64,000 nucleotides of DNA from Paenibacillus sp. 481 (GTDB lineage Bacteria; Bacillota; Bacilli; Paenibacillales; Paenibacillaceae): positions 5,629,879-5,693,878 of the forward strand of contig NZ_CP075175.1 in NCBI RefSeq assembly GCF_021223605.1, in the 5' to 3' direction. The position numbers were made by a program, and so were the translations under genes. A model generated the notes under the pieces. It was given only the letters and a program-made list of their open reading frames with translations, did not search any database and was not told the DNA's origin. This document shows, piece by piece, positions 26,067-34,757 of the stretch. The stretch's first letter is position 1, and every line of letters begins with the position of its first letter.

Positions 26067-28133
26067 TTATTTTTGCGTAGAACGCATTAGCCACAAAAAG
26101 TACGGTGCGCCGATAATCGCCACAACTAAGCCAGATGGGATTTCACTTGGCGGCATCAACGTACGTCCGATTGCGTCTGCCAGCACAAGCAGCAGCGCCC
26201 CAATTAAGGCGCTTAACGGAATTAACTTGCGATGATGATGCCCAATAAGCATCCGTGCAGCATGTGGAGCAATAAGCCCGACAAAGCCAATCGTACCCAC
26301 TGTAGCGACAGCTGCGGCAGCTAAAGCGACACCAATCGCGGCACCTCTAAGCCGCGTATTGACGACGTGGACACCCAGTCCCGTCGCGCACTCATTGCCA
26401 ACTGCCAAAATGTCCAGCTTTCGTCCGACGATCCAAGCCGCAGGCAGCAGCACGGCTGGCCAGAATAGCAGCTGTACAAGGTCGTCCCAGCCACGGGCGT
26501 ACGTGCTGCCGGACAACCAAGCCAATGCAGCCCCAACGTTCATTTTCGCTTCAACGACCATAATTTGAATGAGAGCCGAGCCGCAGGCGGATACGGCGAT
26601 GCCGACTAATACGATTACAGCAGGCTGAAAGCCTGTGCGGCGTGCAATCACGTACACAATAAGCGCTGCTACAATCGCACCAGCAAACGCAGCAACAGGC
26701 AGTAACGCTATCGGCAGATCCGGCCACACGAGCAGCAGCGCCAAAGCTCCTACGCCCGCTCCGGAAGTTACGCCGATAATGGACGGGTCTGCTAACGGAT
26801 TGCGCACGACGCCTTGCATGAGCAAGCCACTGACAGCAAGGGCTGCACCTGCACATGCGGCAACCAACATCCGAGGTAGCCTGCTATTTAAAATAATGCT
26901 GCTCGCTTGCTCAGGCCCCTGCCCAATGAACACCGCTAGCACTTCATGCAAGGGAATTTTTAGTCCACCAAACATCATCCCGACGATCGTACTTGCCAAT
27001 AACCCGATAGTCGCCATGATGAGCAAGCCACCATACGACAATCGGCGCGCCTTCTTATGTGACGACGACTGAAACGGCTCTGGAACCGCTCGATGCTTCC
27101 TCGCTGCTCGATAAGCGAGCCAAGCGAGGCACGGGCCTCCAATTAAAGCGGTGACAGCGCCGACAGGCAGCTCACTGTAAGAGCTATTGTTCGCTAAGCG
27201 TCCGACAACATCGGCGCCAACGAGCAGCACAGACCCCCACAAAAATGCTGCGGGAATGAGCAGCTTATGACTGCGAATACCGACCAAGCGCACAAGGTGC
27301 GGCGCCACAAGGCCAACAAAGCCGATTGGCCCCACGAGGCTAACAATAACAGCCGCAAGCACTAATGCGATGACTAGGCTAACGAAGCGAACTTTCGATA
27401 CGTTTTGACCGAGCGACTGTGCGGTCTCTTCGTTAAGCAGCAGCACGTCAAGCGAACGCGAGAGCGCTATCGCTGCAACGGCACATATGACGACCCAAGG
27501 CCAAGCATAGCTAATGCCGCTCCAATCGTTTTGGATGAGCGATCCGCTTCCCCATAAGAACAGCCCCGTTGTTTCTTCTTCAAAAAACAGTTGCAAGCCT
27601 GCGGTAAATGCTGCGACCGCCATCGACACGATCATACCAGCGAGCGCCATGCGCAGCGGTGAAGCTTGAATTCCACCCGCGAGTGCATAAGCAAGCAGCG
27701 CGGCGACAGTTCCACCTACAAACGCGACCAGCATAGGCGACACAGCAAGCAACGATGGCACGAATACCCCTGCCATAACGACAGCTAACTGAGCGCCCGC
27801 ATTAATACCGAGCGTACCCGCTGAGGCAAGCGGATTGCGTGTAATCGTTTGCAGCAATACACCAGCAACTGCTAATGCGCCACCCGCCAATATTCCGGCT
27901 ACGACCCGTGGTAGGCGCACCGTTCGCACCACATGATGCTCCGCCGTATCCTGTGGCGACAATAGCGCTTCGATAACTAAGCGCGGTGTCAAATCCGCCG
28001 CACCTTGCATGATATGCATAATCGTGAGCACACCGAGCAGTAAACCGCCGCCCACAAACATGGCCAGCGGAATGACCCCTTTATACAGGAAGAAAGCGGT
28101 ATTTGCACCGCTTTCGTTCAACTTCATCTTCAT
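26067..28133 (-). CDS. Siderophore ABC transporter permease, two FecCD domains fused
   Basis: This 688-residue integral membrane protein is made of two FecCD units (about 20-335 and 370-685), as in FhuB. Each has about ten helices and repeats the same landmarks: RLPR(V/M)(V/L)(A/V)A, GxLLQxxxRNPLA, GxxxGA, and GFVGL(V/I)APH before its last part. The GFVGL(V/I)APH segments are the docking sites for the ATPase. It overlaps the binding-protein gene by four bases (ATGA) and follows it, so both belong to one Fur-controlled operon. No ATPase is encoded beside it. In Bacillales a shared FhuC/YusV-type ATPase often serves such transporters, so that is the expected partner. Confidence 0.95.
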   Translation of the reverse strand: MKMKLNESGANTAFFLYKGVIPLAMFVGGGLLLGVLTIMHIMQGAADLTPRLVIEALLSPQDTAEHHVVRTVRLPRVVAGILAGGALAVAGVLLQTITRNPLASAGTLGINAGAQLAVVMAGVFVPSLLAVSPMLVAFVGGTVAALLAYALAGGIQASPLRMALAGMIVSMAVAAFTAGLQLFFEEETTGLFLWGSGSLIQNDWSGISYAWPWVVICAVAAIALSRSLDVLLLNEETAQSLGQNVSKVRFVSLVIALVLAAVIVSLVGPIGFVGLVAPHLVRLVGIRSHKLLIPAAFLWGSVLLVGADVVGRLANNSSYSELPVGAVTALIGGPCLAWLAYRAARKHRAVPEPFQSSSHKKARRLSYGGLLIMATIGLLASTIVGMMFGGLKIPLHEVLAVFIGQGPEQASSIILNSRLPRMLVAACAGAALAVSGLLMQGVVRNPLADPSIIGVTSGAGVGALALLLVWPDLPIALLPVAAFAGAIVAALIVYVIARRTGFQPAVIVLVGIAVSACGSALIQIMVVEAKMNVGAALAWLSGSTYARGWDDLVQLLFWPAVLLPAAWIVGRKLDILAVGNECATGLGVHVVNTRLRGAAIGVALAAAAVATVGTIGFVGLIAPHAARMLIGHHHRKLIPLSALIGALLLVLADAIGRTLMPPSEIPSGLVVAIIGAPYFLWLMRSTQK

Positions 28134-29119
28134 TTCACAAACGCCCCAACCGCGCGCTCAGCAATTAATTGCGCTGATAACGGTCCACCGAACAACCAAG
28201 TGTCGCCACCCATTGCATACGTTCTGTTCTCTTTGACGAAGTCAAGATTTTTCCAGACCGGATTTTCTTTTAATTGATTTTTAAAAATGTGGTCGTCATC
28301 CTGTACGATATAGAAGAAATTCGCTTTCTTCAGTGGCAGCAACGCCTCAACGCCGCCTTCTTCCATTGTTTGCACATACTTGGTAGGCTGGAATGCATTT
28401 TTCAATCCAAGTTTATTAAACACTTTGGCAGACATGGAGTTGTCCGACAAATACCGCATTGTAGGTACATTTTTCATCGTGAAAGCTTGTACAAGCACGA
28501 ATTCAGTATCTGCTTTGCCTGCTTCTTTTACTTTTCCAGCCAAGGCTGCAATCGCATCGTTAACTTCTTTAAGTACTTTTTCCCCTTCCACTTGCTTGTT
28601 CAATGCATCTGCTGCAAGTTTGAGATTGCGTTCCATCATGGCATAGGCATCCGGGTCTTGTTCCGTCGTTTTGTTAAACAAAATCGTTGGCGCGATATCG
28701 CTTAATTTGTCATAAAAAGGTTCGATACGATCGACACCGATAATTAAGTCCGGCTTTAAGCTTTGAATAATCTCAAGGTTCGGCTCCACACGGCTACCTA
28801 CATCCGTAACGCCCTCTAGCATATCCGGCTTAATGTTCACCCATTTCTTGTAACCGTCTATATCAGCAGCCCCAACAGGCTTCACGCCTAGAGCAAGCAC
28901 ATCTTCTAAGGAAGACCATTCTAGGACGACCACTCGCTGTGGTGTGCCTTTAATTTCAATTTCTCCTTTGAGGTGATTCAATTTGCGCACATCGCCTTGC
29001 GCCTCCTGCGGTTTCGCTTGCCCTTCCGTTGTACCTTGCTTCGCTCCGCCTGATGAGCAACCAACAAGTGCTAGCGAGAAACAGAAAATAAGTATAAGTA
29101 ATCGAGACATTTTTAACAT
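28130..29119 (-). CDS. Iron-siderophore-binding lipoprotein
   Basis: A 329-residue lipoprotein with lipobox ALVGC followed by a Gly/Glu/Lys linker and a class III (FecB/FhuD-type) binding fold. Landmarks are TPQRVVVLEWSSLEDVLALG, VEPNLEIIQSLKPDLIIG and the final TYAMGGDTWLFGGPLSAQLI. It captures a ferric siderophore at the cell surface and delivers it to the fused permease encoded next. The frame is open to 29281, but the ATG at 29119 is the start: GGAGG lies 7 bases before it and the signal peptide begins there. A Fur box overlapping the -10 region lies about 150 bases upstream. The exact siderophore is unknown. Confidence 0.95.
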   Translation of the reverse strand: MLKMSRLLILIFCFSLALVGCSSGGAKQGTTEGQAKPQEAQGDVRKLNHLKGEIEIKGTPQRVVVLEWSSLEDVLALGVKPVGAADIDGYKKWVNIKPDMLEGVTDVGSRVEPNLEIIQSLKPDLIIGVDRIEPFYDKLSDIAPTILFNKTTEQDPDAYAMMERNLKLAADALNKQVEGEKVLKEVNDAIAALAGKVKEAGKADTEFVLVQAFTMKNVPTMRYLSDNSMSAKVFNKLGLKNAFQPTKYVQTMEEGGVEALLPLKKANFFYIVQDDDHIFKNQLKENPVWKNLDFVKENRTYAMGGDTWLFGGPLSAQLIAERAVGAFVK

Positions 29120-29266
29120 GGAATAACCTCCGCTTAATCGATAAGTGATGTATGGTATGGACTCATTTTCCCAACGGCAACAGAAATCATGTATGAATAT
29201 GGGTTTGTTGTGAGTTAAAGCACGAGATGTCTTCCCCCTTGTGAAAAAAGTAATATAGTATTTCGT

Positions 29267-29285
29267 GATAATGATTATCATTATC
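29267..29285 (-). promoter_or_regulatory. Fur box
   Basis: GATAATGATTATCATTATC equals the classical 19-bp Fur consensus at every position. It overlaps the -10 element of the siderophore-uptake promoter, so iron-loaded Fur should block transcription. Confidence 0.95.
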
Positions 29286-29308
29286 TATATTAAAAGTGGA
29301 GTTGTCAA
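29280..29308 (-). promoter_or_regulatory. Sigma-A promoter of the siderophore-uptake operon
   Basis: On the minus strand TTGACA (29308-29303), 17 bases, then GATAAT (29285-29280) form a near-consensus promoter. The -10 lies inside the Fur box. Confidence 0.85.
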
Positions 29309-29378
29309 TCCGTAATTTGGAAACCTTCTATATTCGCCCCCTTAAAACGTCTTTATAATAGGTTCTATGAATATATGA

Positions 29379-29954
29379 TATGGTACTCATATATGGCGCA
29401 TTCTTATCCGTGTACCTTGGTGGTGGACAGCGGTTAGCTTAGGTCTACTCGCCTGTAGTTTCGTGGTCCCGCTTGCTGATTTACAGCAGTGGCTAATGCT
29501 CGTCTGGATATGGCCGGTGGCGATATTGTCACAGATGGCCTCACGTGAGCGGATGCATCGCACGGAATTGATCTTATTCTCAAGCTGTGTTCCCTTCAAG
29601 CAGCTTGCCGCCGTGTGGTTGGCAGGGGTCGGAATAATGGCGCTGCAATTGAGCGGAGTTGCCTTGCAGTACGCGATAAGCGGAGATGGTTTCGCACTGT
29701 TGAATACGCTAATCGGCATTTTATTTGCATCCGGCCTCGCAATGACTTTAGTAGCTTGGTCAGGAACACGCAAAACGTTTGAAGTGATCTATGTGCTGTG
29801 GTGGTATAAAGGACCAATCAATAAAATGCTGTCGTTCGATTTCACAGGTATGCATCACACCAGCGTAAACCTGTTGTACGCAGCATTTGCGGCCGCGCTT
29901 ATCACACTTGGTTGGGTAGGACGCACATACAGGTTCAAGGTGCTGCATGGATAA
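29379..29954 (+). pseudogene. C-terminal fragment of a multi-pass membrane protein (ABC-2 permease-like)
   Basis: The frame is open from 29379 (after a TGA at 29376-29378) to 29954 and reads as membrane protein throughout. Hydrophobic segments include WWTAVSLGLLACSFVVPLAD, LMLVWIWPVAILSQMASRER, AAVWLAGVGIMALQLSGVAL and LLYAAFAAALITLGWVGR. Sequence before the first possible start (GTG 29463) is also membrane-like, with no ribosome binding site, so the N-terminal part of the gene is missing. The segment ASRERMHRTELILFSSCVPF recalls the end of ABC-2 export permeases. It lies between the Fur-controlled operon and repeat copy A. I take it as a decayed remnant; an intact small gene from 29463 is possible but less likely. 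Confidence 0.6.
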
Positions 29955-29970
29955 CACACACAACTTAAAT

Positions 29971-30320
29971 AGCAAAGTTAGTTCTTAACGGTCGCCACAG
30001 TGGCTATATTGCCAGATTTACCTCGTTTTGAATTCTAACGGTTATAGGTAAGCTTATTTCTCCAATTTCATTCCAAATCCAGCTGTCTTCATCGTAATAA
30101 GCACCATCATAACCGTTACATGTTGAATGGGTTCATATTCGCTGAAATAACAACTATGGCGACCGTTAGGAGAGAAGGCACAGTTGTTATTTCAGCAAAC
30201 TATCAACGGCTAGGGCATAAGGGATCAACTGACTACAAGCCGATAAATGCGAAGCTACTTGCCGTTATCTCAATGAAGAGAAGCCCTCGGATTAACAAAC
30301 AGAGGTTTCTCGACAAGCTA
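29971..30320 (+). repeat. Dispersed repeat, copy A
   Basis: This 350-bp non-coding element matches, in reverse orientation, 59585-59983 (copy B) over its whole length with scattered differences. Its core 29986-30168 is two-fold symmetric: TAACGG motifs at 29986 and 30036 face inverted ones ending at 30118 and 30168, both pairs centred on 30077. The outer pair extends as TAACGGTCGCCA(C/T)AG. The right third has TTGCCGTTATC and ends in GTTTCTCGACAAGCTA against a terminator. No convincing protein is encoded. Confidence 0.9.
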
Positions 30321-30352
30321 AAAAGCTCAGCACACTTGGTGCTGAGCTTTTT
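30319..30352 (-). terminator. Terminator of murB, abutting repeat copy A
   Basis: AAAAAGCTCAGCAC and GTGCTGAGCTTTTT form a perfect stem with T-runs on both strands. It lies about 75 bases past the murB stop. Confidence 0.88.
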
Positions 30353-30428
30353 AGCTTCCACTTCACTCTATTAATTCCATTTAAATATATTAACTCTATA
30401 TACCTCTATTTATTCCATTTAAAACTTT

Positions 30429-31358
30429 TTATTCCGCCACGTTGTCTTCCCCAATAATTTTAACTTCGGTCTCTAGCATCACACCGAATTTTTGCTGCAC
30501 CGTCGTTTGCACGAAAGTAATTAATTCGATATAGTCTTGTGCCGTACCATTGCTCACATTGACCATAAACCCAGCATGCTTCGTTGATACTTCAACGCCA
30601 CCAATTTTTGTGCCTTGCAAACCACTGTCTTGAATAAGTTTGCCTGCGAAATGTTGCGGTGGACGTTTAAACACGCTACCACACGACGGGTACTCCAATG
30701 GCTGCTTGGATTCTCGCAGGTAAGTCAGTTCGTCCATCTTTTCTTTGATCGCCGCATATACGCCTTCCTCAAGTTCAAAGGTAGCTTCGAGGATGATCGC
30801 ATGGTTGCTAGCAAATGAGCTTTGGCGATAGCCAAAAGCAAAGTCTTCTCGGGACAGATGATACATCTCCCCTTGTAATGTCACCGCGATAGCTTTGGCA
30901 AGAACGAAGGAGATTTCTCCGCCGTACGCGCCCGCATTCATATACAGCGCACCACCAACCGTGCCTGGTATGCCACAGGCAAATTCAAGCCCCGTCAAGC
31001 TATGTGCCAGCGCCGTTCTTGATGCGTCGATAATCGCAGCCCCGCTTTGCGCGGTAATCGTACGTTCATGTTCACTAACATGAATGCTGTTCAACTTGAC
31101 CAAGCTCATCGTAATACCACGGATGCCGCCATCTCTTATAATGACGTTGGAGCCGTATCCTACACACGTAAGTGGGACTTGATGTTCATGGGCGTAGCGA
31201 ACAACGCGCTGAACGTCCTCATAGGTAGACGGAGTGACAAAAATATCGGCTTTCCCGCCTACTTTTATATACGTATAGTTTTTTAAAGGTTCATCCTGTT
31301 TCAGGTCATCTTGTGGAAGTATGGTAAGTAAATATTGATAGATTTCATTTGTATTCAT
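30429..31358 (-). CDS. murB: UDP-N-acetylenolpyruvoylglucosamine reductase
   Basis: MurB reduces UDP-GlcNAc-enolpyruvate to UDP-MurNAc with NADPH and FAD, an early cytoplasmic step of peptidoglycan synthesis. The 309-residue protein has the FAD-binding part (NYTYIKVGGKADIFVTPST, then CVGYGSNVIIRDGGIRG), GLEFACGIPGTVGGALYMNAGAYGGEIS, and the substrate part with YPSCGSVFKRP (the Ser that protonates the intermediate) and AGFMVNVSNGTAQDY. It is the type IIa form without the extra loop. The frame is open to 31520, but ATG 31358 is preferred: AGAGG lies 8 bases before it. It is a single gene, outside the division cluster where murB often lies, so a second copy may exist elsewhere. Confidence 0.95.
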   Translation of the reverse strand: MNTNEIYQYLLTILPQDDLKQDEPLKNYTYIKVGGKADIFVTPSTYEDVQRVVRYAHEHQVPLTCVGYGSNVIIRDGGIRGITMSLVKLNSIHVSEHERTITAQSGAAIIDASRTALAHSLTGLEFACGIPGTVGGALYMNAGAYGGEISFVLAKAIAVTLQGEMYHLSREDFAFGYRQSSFASNHAIILEATFELEEGVYAAIKEKMDELTYLRESKQPLEYPSCGSVFKRPPQHFAGKLIQDSGLQGTKIGGVEVSTKHAGFMVNVSNGTAQDYIELITFVQTTVQQKFGVMLETEVKIIGEDNVAE

Positions 31359-31578
31359 CTTCATTACCTCTGTCTTTGCTAAATAATAGAGAGTACTATG
31401 GACTCTTGCTGATTTCATTACACAATCCTTATAGGATACCATGTTTACATCCCTATTAAAATGCAAAATTTCGAATAAAGCAAATACAAACATAAGGATT
31501 ACCTTGCACAAACCGCACAACCGAACAACGCATGCGCTCGCTACAAAGACGATCGCATGCGTTGTTCGGTCCTATTTC

Positions 31579-32775
31579 TTATTTAAGCGGAATCGTCATA
31601 TCCAATTCCTTGATAGGTGTAAAGTCTTTACTTTCCAAATAAAAGGAAAACTTTTGGTCCGGTTTGATCGGCTCAAACTTAAGCACAAAGCTGTTCGTCG
31701 ACTCATCTACTGACTTCACTGCATCGATCGGCCACCTATTAGTATGGCCACTCTTCATGACGAGATTGTACAACAAACGATACGGATCATCCGCCTTCAC
31801 TTGAACATATACGAAGGTAGCCTCCTGTTGATGATCAATGCGTGTAATCGTCAAACGGCCATCCTCTTTCACATCTAGCACGAGCGGCTTCTCAGCAGTT
31901 GGCGTATGTTTTACGGCTGTTTCAACTTTTCTTTTTGTGATAACCCTAGAGTCCAAACCCACAATGGATCGATATGTTTTAATCGTTAACGATTTAGGAG
32001 GGGACTTAGGCAATACAAACCCGACTTTGTGCGACCATATCTTCCCGTTTAAAGCTCCGCCATTTGAAGCCGGTTTCAATACCACGCCCCGATCATCGAC
32101 GACAGTGAATTCATACCTTATTTTTCTTCCCCGTTCTTTCTCTCGCTGCTCGTGTATAATCATCTCAACCTTATCCGCTGAAATGACGACTCGTTTGGGA
32201 GACACTTTAACCCCTGCATGTGTCTGGGTTACATTTGGCGTTATGGTACGAGGGCCTGTAACATTTTTCGTAACGGGAAGTTTGAATTCGAATCGTTCCT
32301 TCTCCATACCGTCGAGCATCACGAGGCATGACAGCTCAAACGATTCAGGCAGTTTGTACGCCTGCTTCGTACGATGATCGTAATCCCCAACACTGAATTC
32401 GACGAACGTATCCGTCTTTGATGCTACACCATTTTGTCGGACCATTCCCATTGCAGAACTGAAAGGTCCATCCTCACCGTTAACTCGCATGGACACATCT
32501 CGTATCTTTTTGACCTCTCCCTGCTGGCTAAAAATAAGGGTGACGGTTTCGCCGTCATACGATAGTTTCGATATCGTCAGAGTGACTCCGTTCTGTGTCA
32601 CGCTCATCGGGTTATTTGGATTGGCAACATGCACAGGCGTCTCTGCTACAGCTTGGCCTTGCGCAAGAACCGTTACCGGAGAAGCAAAGCTAGTTGTAAC
32701 TGCAACTAGAGTGAGCATTGCCATATGGCGAAGCGGCTGCGACCAATTGCTGCGCGATACTAACTCTCCTGTCAA
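31579..32775 (-). CDS. Exported DUF5643-like protein
   Basis: This protein of about 398 residues has a hydrophobic signal at residues 18-38 ending near VLAQGQA. Three beta-rich repeats follow, beginning MSVTQNGVTLTISKLSYDGE, VKVSPKRVVISADKVEMIIH and KEDGRLTITRIDHQQEATFV. The pattern, alternating strands with ligand-free surface residues, resembles the extracellular DUF4179/DUF5643 parts of anti-sigma-like proteins of Paenibacillus, here without the cytoplasmic part. The start is unsettled. A TTG at 32775 has no binding site, while AGGGAGAGGGAG at about 32822-32833 is followed in frame only by ATT and ATA. The function is unknown; a surface or envelope role is likely. Confidence 0.65.
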   Translation of the reverse strand: MTGELVSRSNWSQPLRHMAMLTLVAVTTSFASPVTVLAQGQAVAETPVHVANPNNPMSVTQNGVTLTISKLSYDGETVTLIFSQQGEVKKIRDVSMRVNGEDGPFSSAMGMVRQNGVASKTDTFVEFSVGDYDHRTKQAYKLPESFELSCLVMLDGMEKERFEFKLPVTKNVTGPRTITPNVTQTHAGVKVSPKRVVISADKVEMIIHEQREKERGRKIRYEFTVVDDRGVVLKPASNGGALNGKIWSHKVGFVLPKSPPKSLTIKTYRSIVGLDSRVITKRKVETAVKHTPTAEKPLVLDVKEDGRLTITRIDHQQEATFVYVQVKADDPYRLLYNLVMKSGHTNRWPIDAVKSVDESTNSFVLKFEPIKPDQKFSFYLESKDFTPIKELDMTIPLK

Positions 32776-33066
32776 ACGTACATTTATTTGTTTAGGATGT
32801 TTATCATGTTCTATTTTAATCTCCCTCTCCCTTTAGAAATGAATTAGACTTGTTAAGTGTTGAACTATGGATAGGCACTGTTGTTATTCGTTCCTGATGG
32901 ATGTAGACATGCCACCTTTCTGTCGAGGCTACTTCACATTATTAAACGTTAGCAATGCATGTTTATTACTTGTTACGTTGTAAAAACAGTAATCCGCGCA
33001 GAATGAAAATAACCGATGTGGGAATGACTATTTTATGGAATATTGTTGAAAAAGGAGGATTGGGCG

Positions 33067-33471
33067 ATGAATGAACCTACGCAAAAAATTACGACTTTTT
33101 TGATGTTTGAGGGGCAAGCTGAAGAGGCCATGAATATGTACATTTCTTTATTTGAACAGTCCGAAGTCGTTAACATTACACGATACGGAGCGAACGAAGC
33201 GGGTGCTGAAGGGACTGTACAGCATGCGACATTTACACTACATGGTCAATCGTTTATGTGCATAGACAGCTATGTACAACATGATTTTTCGTTTACGCCT
33301 GCCATCTCCTTGTATGTGAACTGTAATACGGAGGAAGAAATTGATCGTGTGTATGAGAAATTGGCACAAGGTGGAAAAGTTTATATGCCGCTCGGCGCTT
33401 ATCCGTTTAGCAAGAAATTTGGCTGGGTAGGCGATAAATATGGTGTTACGTGGCAATTATCGCTCCATTAA
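33067..33471 (+). CDS. VOC-family (PhnB-like) protein
   Basis: This 134-residue member of the glyoxalase/VOC superfamily is of the PhnB or 3-demethylubiquinone-methyltransferase-like group. KITTFLMFEGQAEEAMNMYI opens it, HATFTLHGQSFMCIDS lies in the middle, and PFSKKFGWVGDKYGVTWQL closes it. These proteins are small cytoplasmic dimers, often of unknown substrate. The frame opens at 33043, but ATG 33067 follows AAGGAGGATTGGGCG and is the better start. It is a lone gene; the convergent amidase gene shares the hairpin region at 33496-33547. Confidence 0.88.
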   Translation: MNEPTQKITTFLMFEGQAEEAMNMYISLFEQSEVVNITRYGANEAGAEGTVQHATFTLHGQSFMCIDSYVQHDFSFTPAISLYVNCNTEEEIDRVYEKLAQGGKVYMPLGAYPFSKKFGWVGDKYGVTWQLSLH

Positions 33472-33495
33472 GCGCTAGCACTAAAGTAGTGAACA

Positions 33496-33547
33496 CTGCC
33501 TCAACTATCGGCCGTCAAACGCATACGATAGCTGGTAGTTAAGGCAG
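33496..33547. terminator. Imperfect hairpin between convergent genes
   Basis: CTGCCTCAACTATCG and CGATAGCTGGTAGTTAAGGCAG pair with bulges. The right arm overlaps the last bases of the amidase gene. It is probably a shared weak terminator. Confidence 0.4.
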
Positions 33548-34306
33548 CATTTCTGTTTGCTGATTTACTTGCGCATGTTTTGCCGAAAAATACTGCTTCA
33601 GCCCTTCTACAATGGCGTGCGCCGCGCGAGCTTGTCCTTCTGCGCTTAGCATCATTTTTTCATTGTTTTTATTTGTTAAATAACCAACTTCAGTCAACAC
33701 GGCAGGCCCTTTGCAATCTTGGAGTACTTTCCAACTGTACTGTTTAACGCCGCGGTCGCGAAAGCCTAGCGCTTGAACTAACTGCATTTGGATCTTTTGG
33801 GCTAGTCCTTCACTTCCAATGGAGTGAAAATACGTTTCTGTACCGCTAACACGTGCATCTGTAAACGTGTTTCCATGAATGGAAATGAAACTATCCGCAG
33901 TTAATCGATTTGCACATACCGCCCGCTCGTGCAGGGGGATAAACGTATCTTCACTTCGTGTCATAAATGGTTCAAACATCGCTTCATGACGTAGTAAATC
34001 ATACGTTTTTTGAGCAACGGACAGCGTGAACCATTTTTCATAAGATCCACTGTTCCCCGGAGCACCTGAATCCATAGCACCATGGCCCGCATCAATGACA
34101 ATTTTATACTTTTTTATATTCATTGCGGAAAGTGGCGGTTCATTGCTGAAATCCCTGGAATCCCTTGTATCCCTGTTATCGTGATAACGTCCATCCCCTG
34201 TTTGCTTACTATTGCGCTCACCATCGCCCCAATAGGGCGACAATATCACGCTTGATCCGACAAGCAACATGATTACCAACAACATCATAAGTCGTTTCTG
34301 AATCAT
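33539..34306 (-). CDS. N-acetylmuramoyl-L-alanine amidase (Amidase_3)
   Basis: The 255-residue protein has an N-terminal membrane anchor or signal (residues about 7-23), a Arg/Asp-rich spacer with repeated DTRDSRD-like units, and a zinc amidase of the AmiC/CwlC type. VIDAGHGAMDSGAPG holds the first zinc His. The following Glu in SYEKWFTLS, the SFISIHGNTF His, and the catalytic Glu in AVLTEVGYLTN complete the site. It cleaves the amide between MurNAc and the stem peptide in the wall. AAGGAGAAATT precedes the ATG. There is no wall-binding domain, so it may stay attached by its N-terminal helix. A role in mother-cell lysis or germination is possible but not shown. Confidence 0.93.
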   Translation of the reverse strand: MIQKRLMMLLVIMLLVGSSVILSPYWGDGERNSKQTGDGRYHDNRDTRDSRDFSNEPPLSAMNIKKYKIVIDAGHGAMDSGAPGNSGSYEKWFTLSVAQKTYDLLRHEAMFEPFMTRSEDTFIPLHERAVCANRLTADSFISIHGNTFTDARVSGTETYFHSIGSEGLAQKIQMQLVQALGFRDRGVKQYSWKVLQDCKGPAVLTEVGYLTNKNNEKMMLSAEGQARAAHAIVEGLKQYFSAKHAQVNQQTEMLP

Positions 34307-34393
34307 AATTTCTCCTTTTCACCTATTTTAATTCATTTGCGTAAACTTATGCTGTGCATGGATTTCCATCTATAAACAACTCCTCCATAAACA

Positions 34394-34427
34394 CAAAAAA
34401 ACCTGGTTATCAGCCAGGATTTTTTTG
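34394..34427. terminator. Bidirectional terminator
   Basis: CCTGGTTATCAGCCAGG forms a short perfect stem with A-run before and T-run after; on the minus strand it ends the small basic gene at 34439. Confidence 0.92.
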
Positions 34428-34438
34428 TATGTCAACGA

Positions 34439-34663
34439 TTAATAATGACGGCTATGCTTTCTGCGTTTCGATGGACGCTCATGGTGTCGACGTTTCGAAT
34501 GATCTTCGTGCTTCTTATGTTTAAATACTTTAACATTCACGGCATTGCTCGCTAAAACGTTACCCTGCTTTGCTTTTGCAGTTGCGTGTTGAATTATTTT
34601 CAGTACAAAGAAGTGGTTTTTACCAATCTTGTGTTTAAAAGTTTGAACTTTTGTACGAGTCAT
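34439..34663 (-). CDS. Small His/Lys/Arg-rich protein, first of two
   Basis: A 74-residue, very basic protein. The first half (TKVQTFKHKIGKNHFFVLKI) is fairly ordered, the middle has ATAKAKQGNVLASNAVNVKV, and the last 28 residues are almost only His, Lys, Arg, Ser (FKHKKHEDHSKRRHHERPSK, ending RHY). GGGAGG lies 8 bases before the ATG. Together with its own terminator this makes a real gene likely. Similar basic, His-rich small proteins occur in spore coats of Bacillales, so a spore role is a reasonable guess, not shown. It resembles the next gene in having an alanine/asparagine-rich core and a basic tail ending in HY. Confidence 0.7.
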   Translation of the reverse strand: MTRTKVQTFKHKIGKNHFFVLKIIQHATAKAKQGNVLASNAVNVKVFKHKKHEDHSKRRHHERPSKRRKHSRHY

Positions 34664-34757
34664 ACATTTGGCCTCCCTGAATGAGAATTAATTTACTGTA
34701 TGTAAATCCATAAGTGTTGGATGCGGTTATATGCCTAATTGTGTGTGCCTAATCTAT

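Noticed and set aside
29971..30320. Repeat copies read as integron attC sites because of paired TAAC/GTTA words
   Set aside because: The motif spacing, the four-fold arrangement and the length of 183 bp do not fit attC core sites, and there is no integron integrase or cassette nearby.
30120..30374. Open frame of 84 codons inside repeat copy A
   Set aside because: It has no ribosome binding site, does not stay open in copy B, and follows the structure of the repeat instead of a protein.
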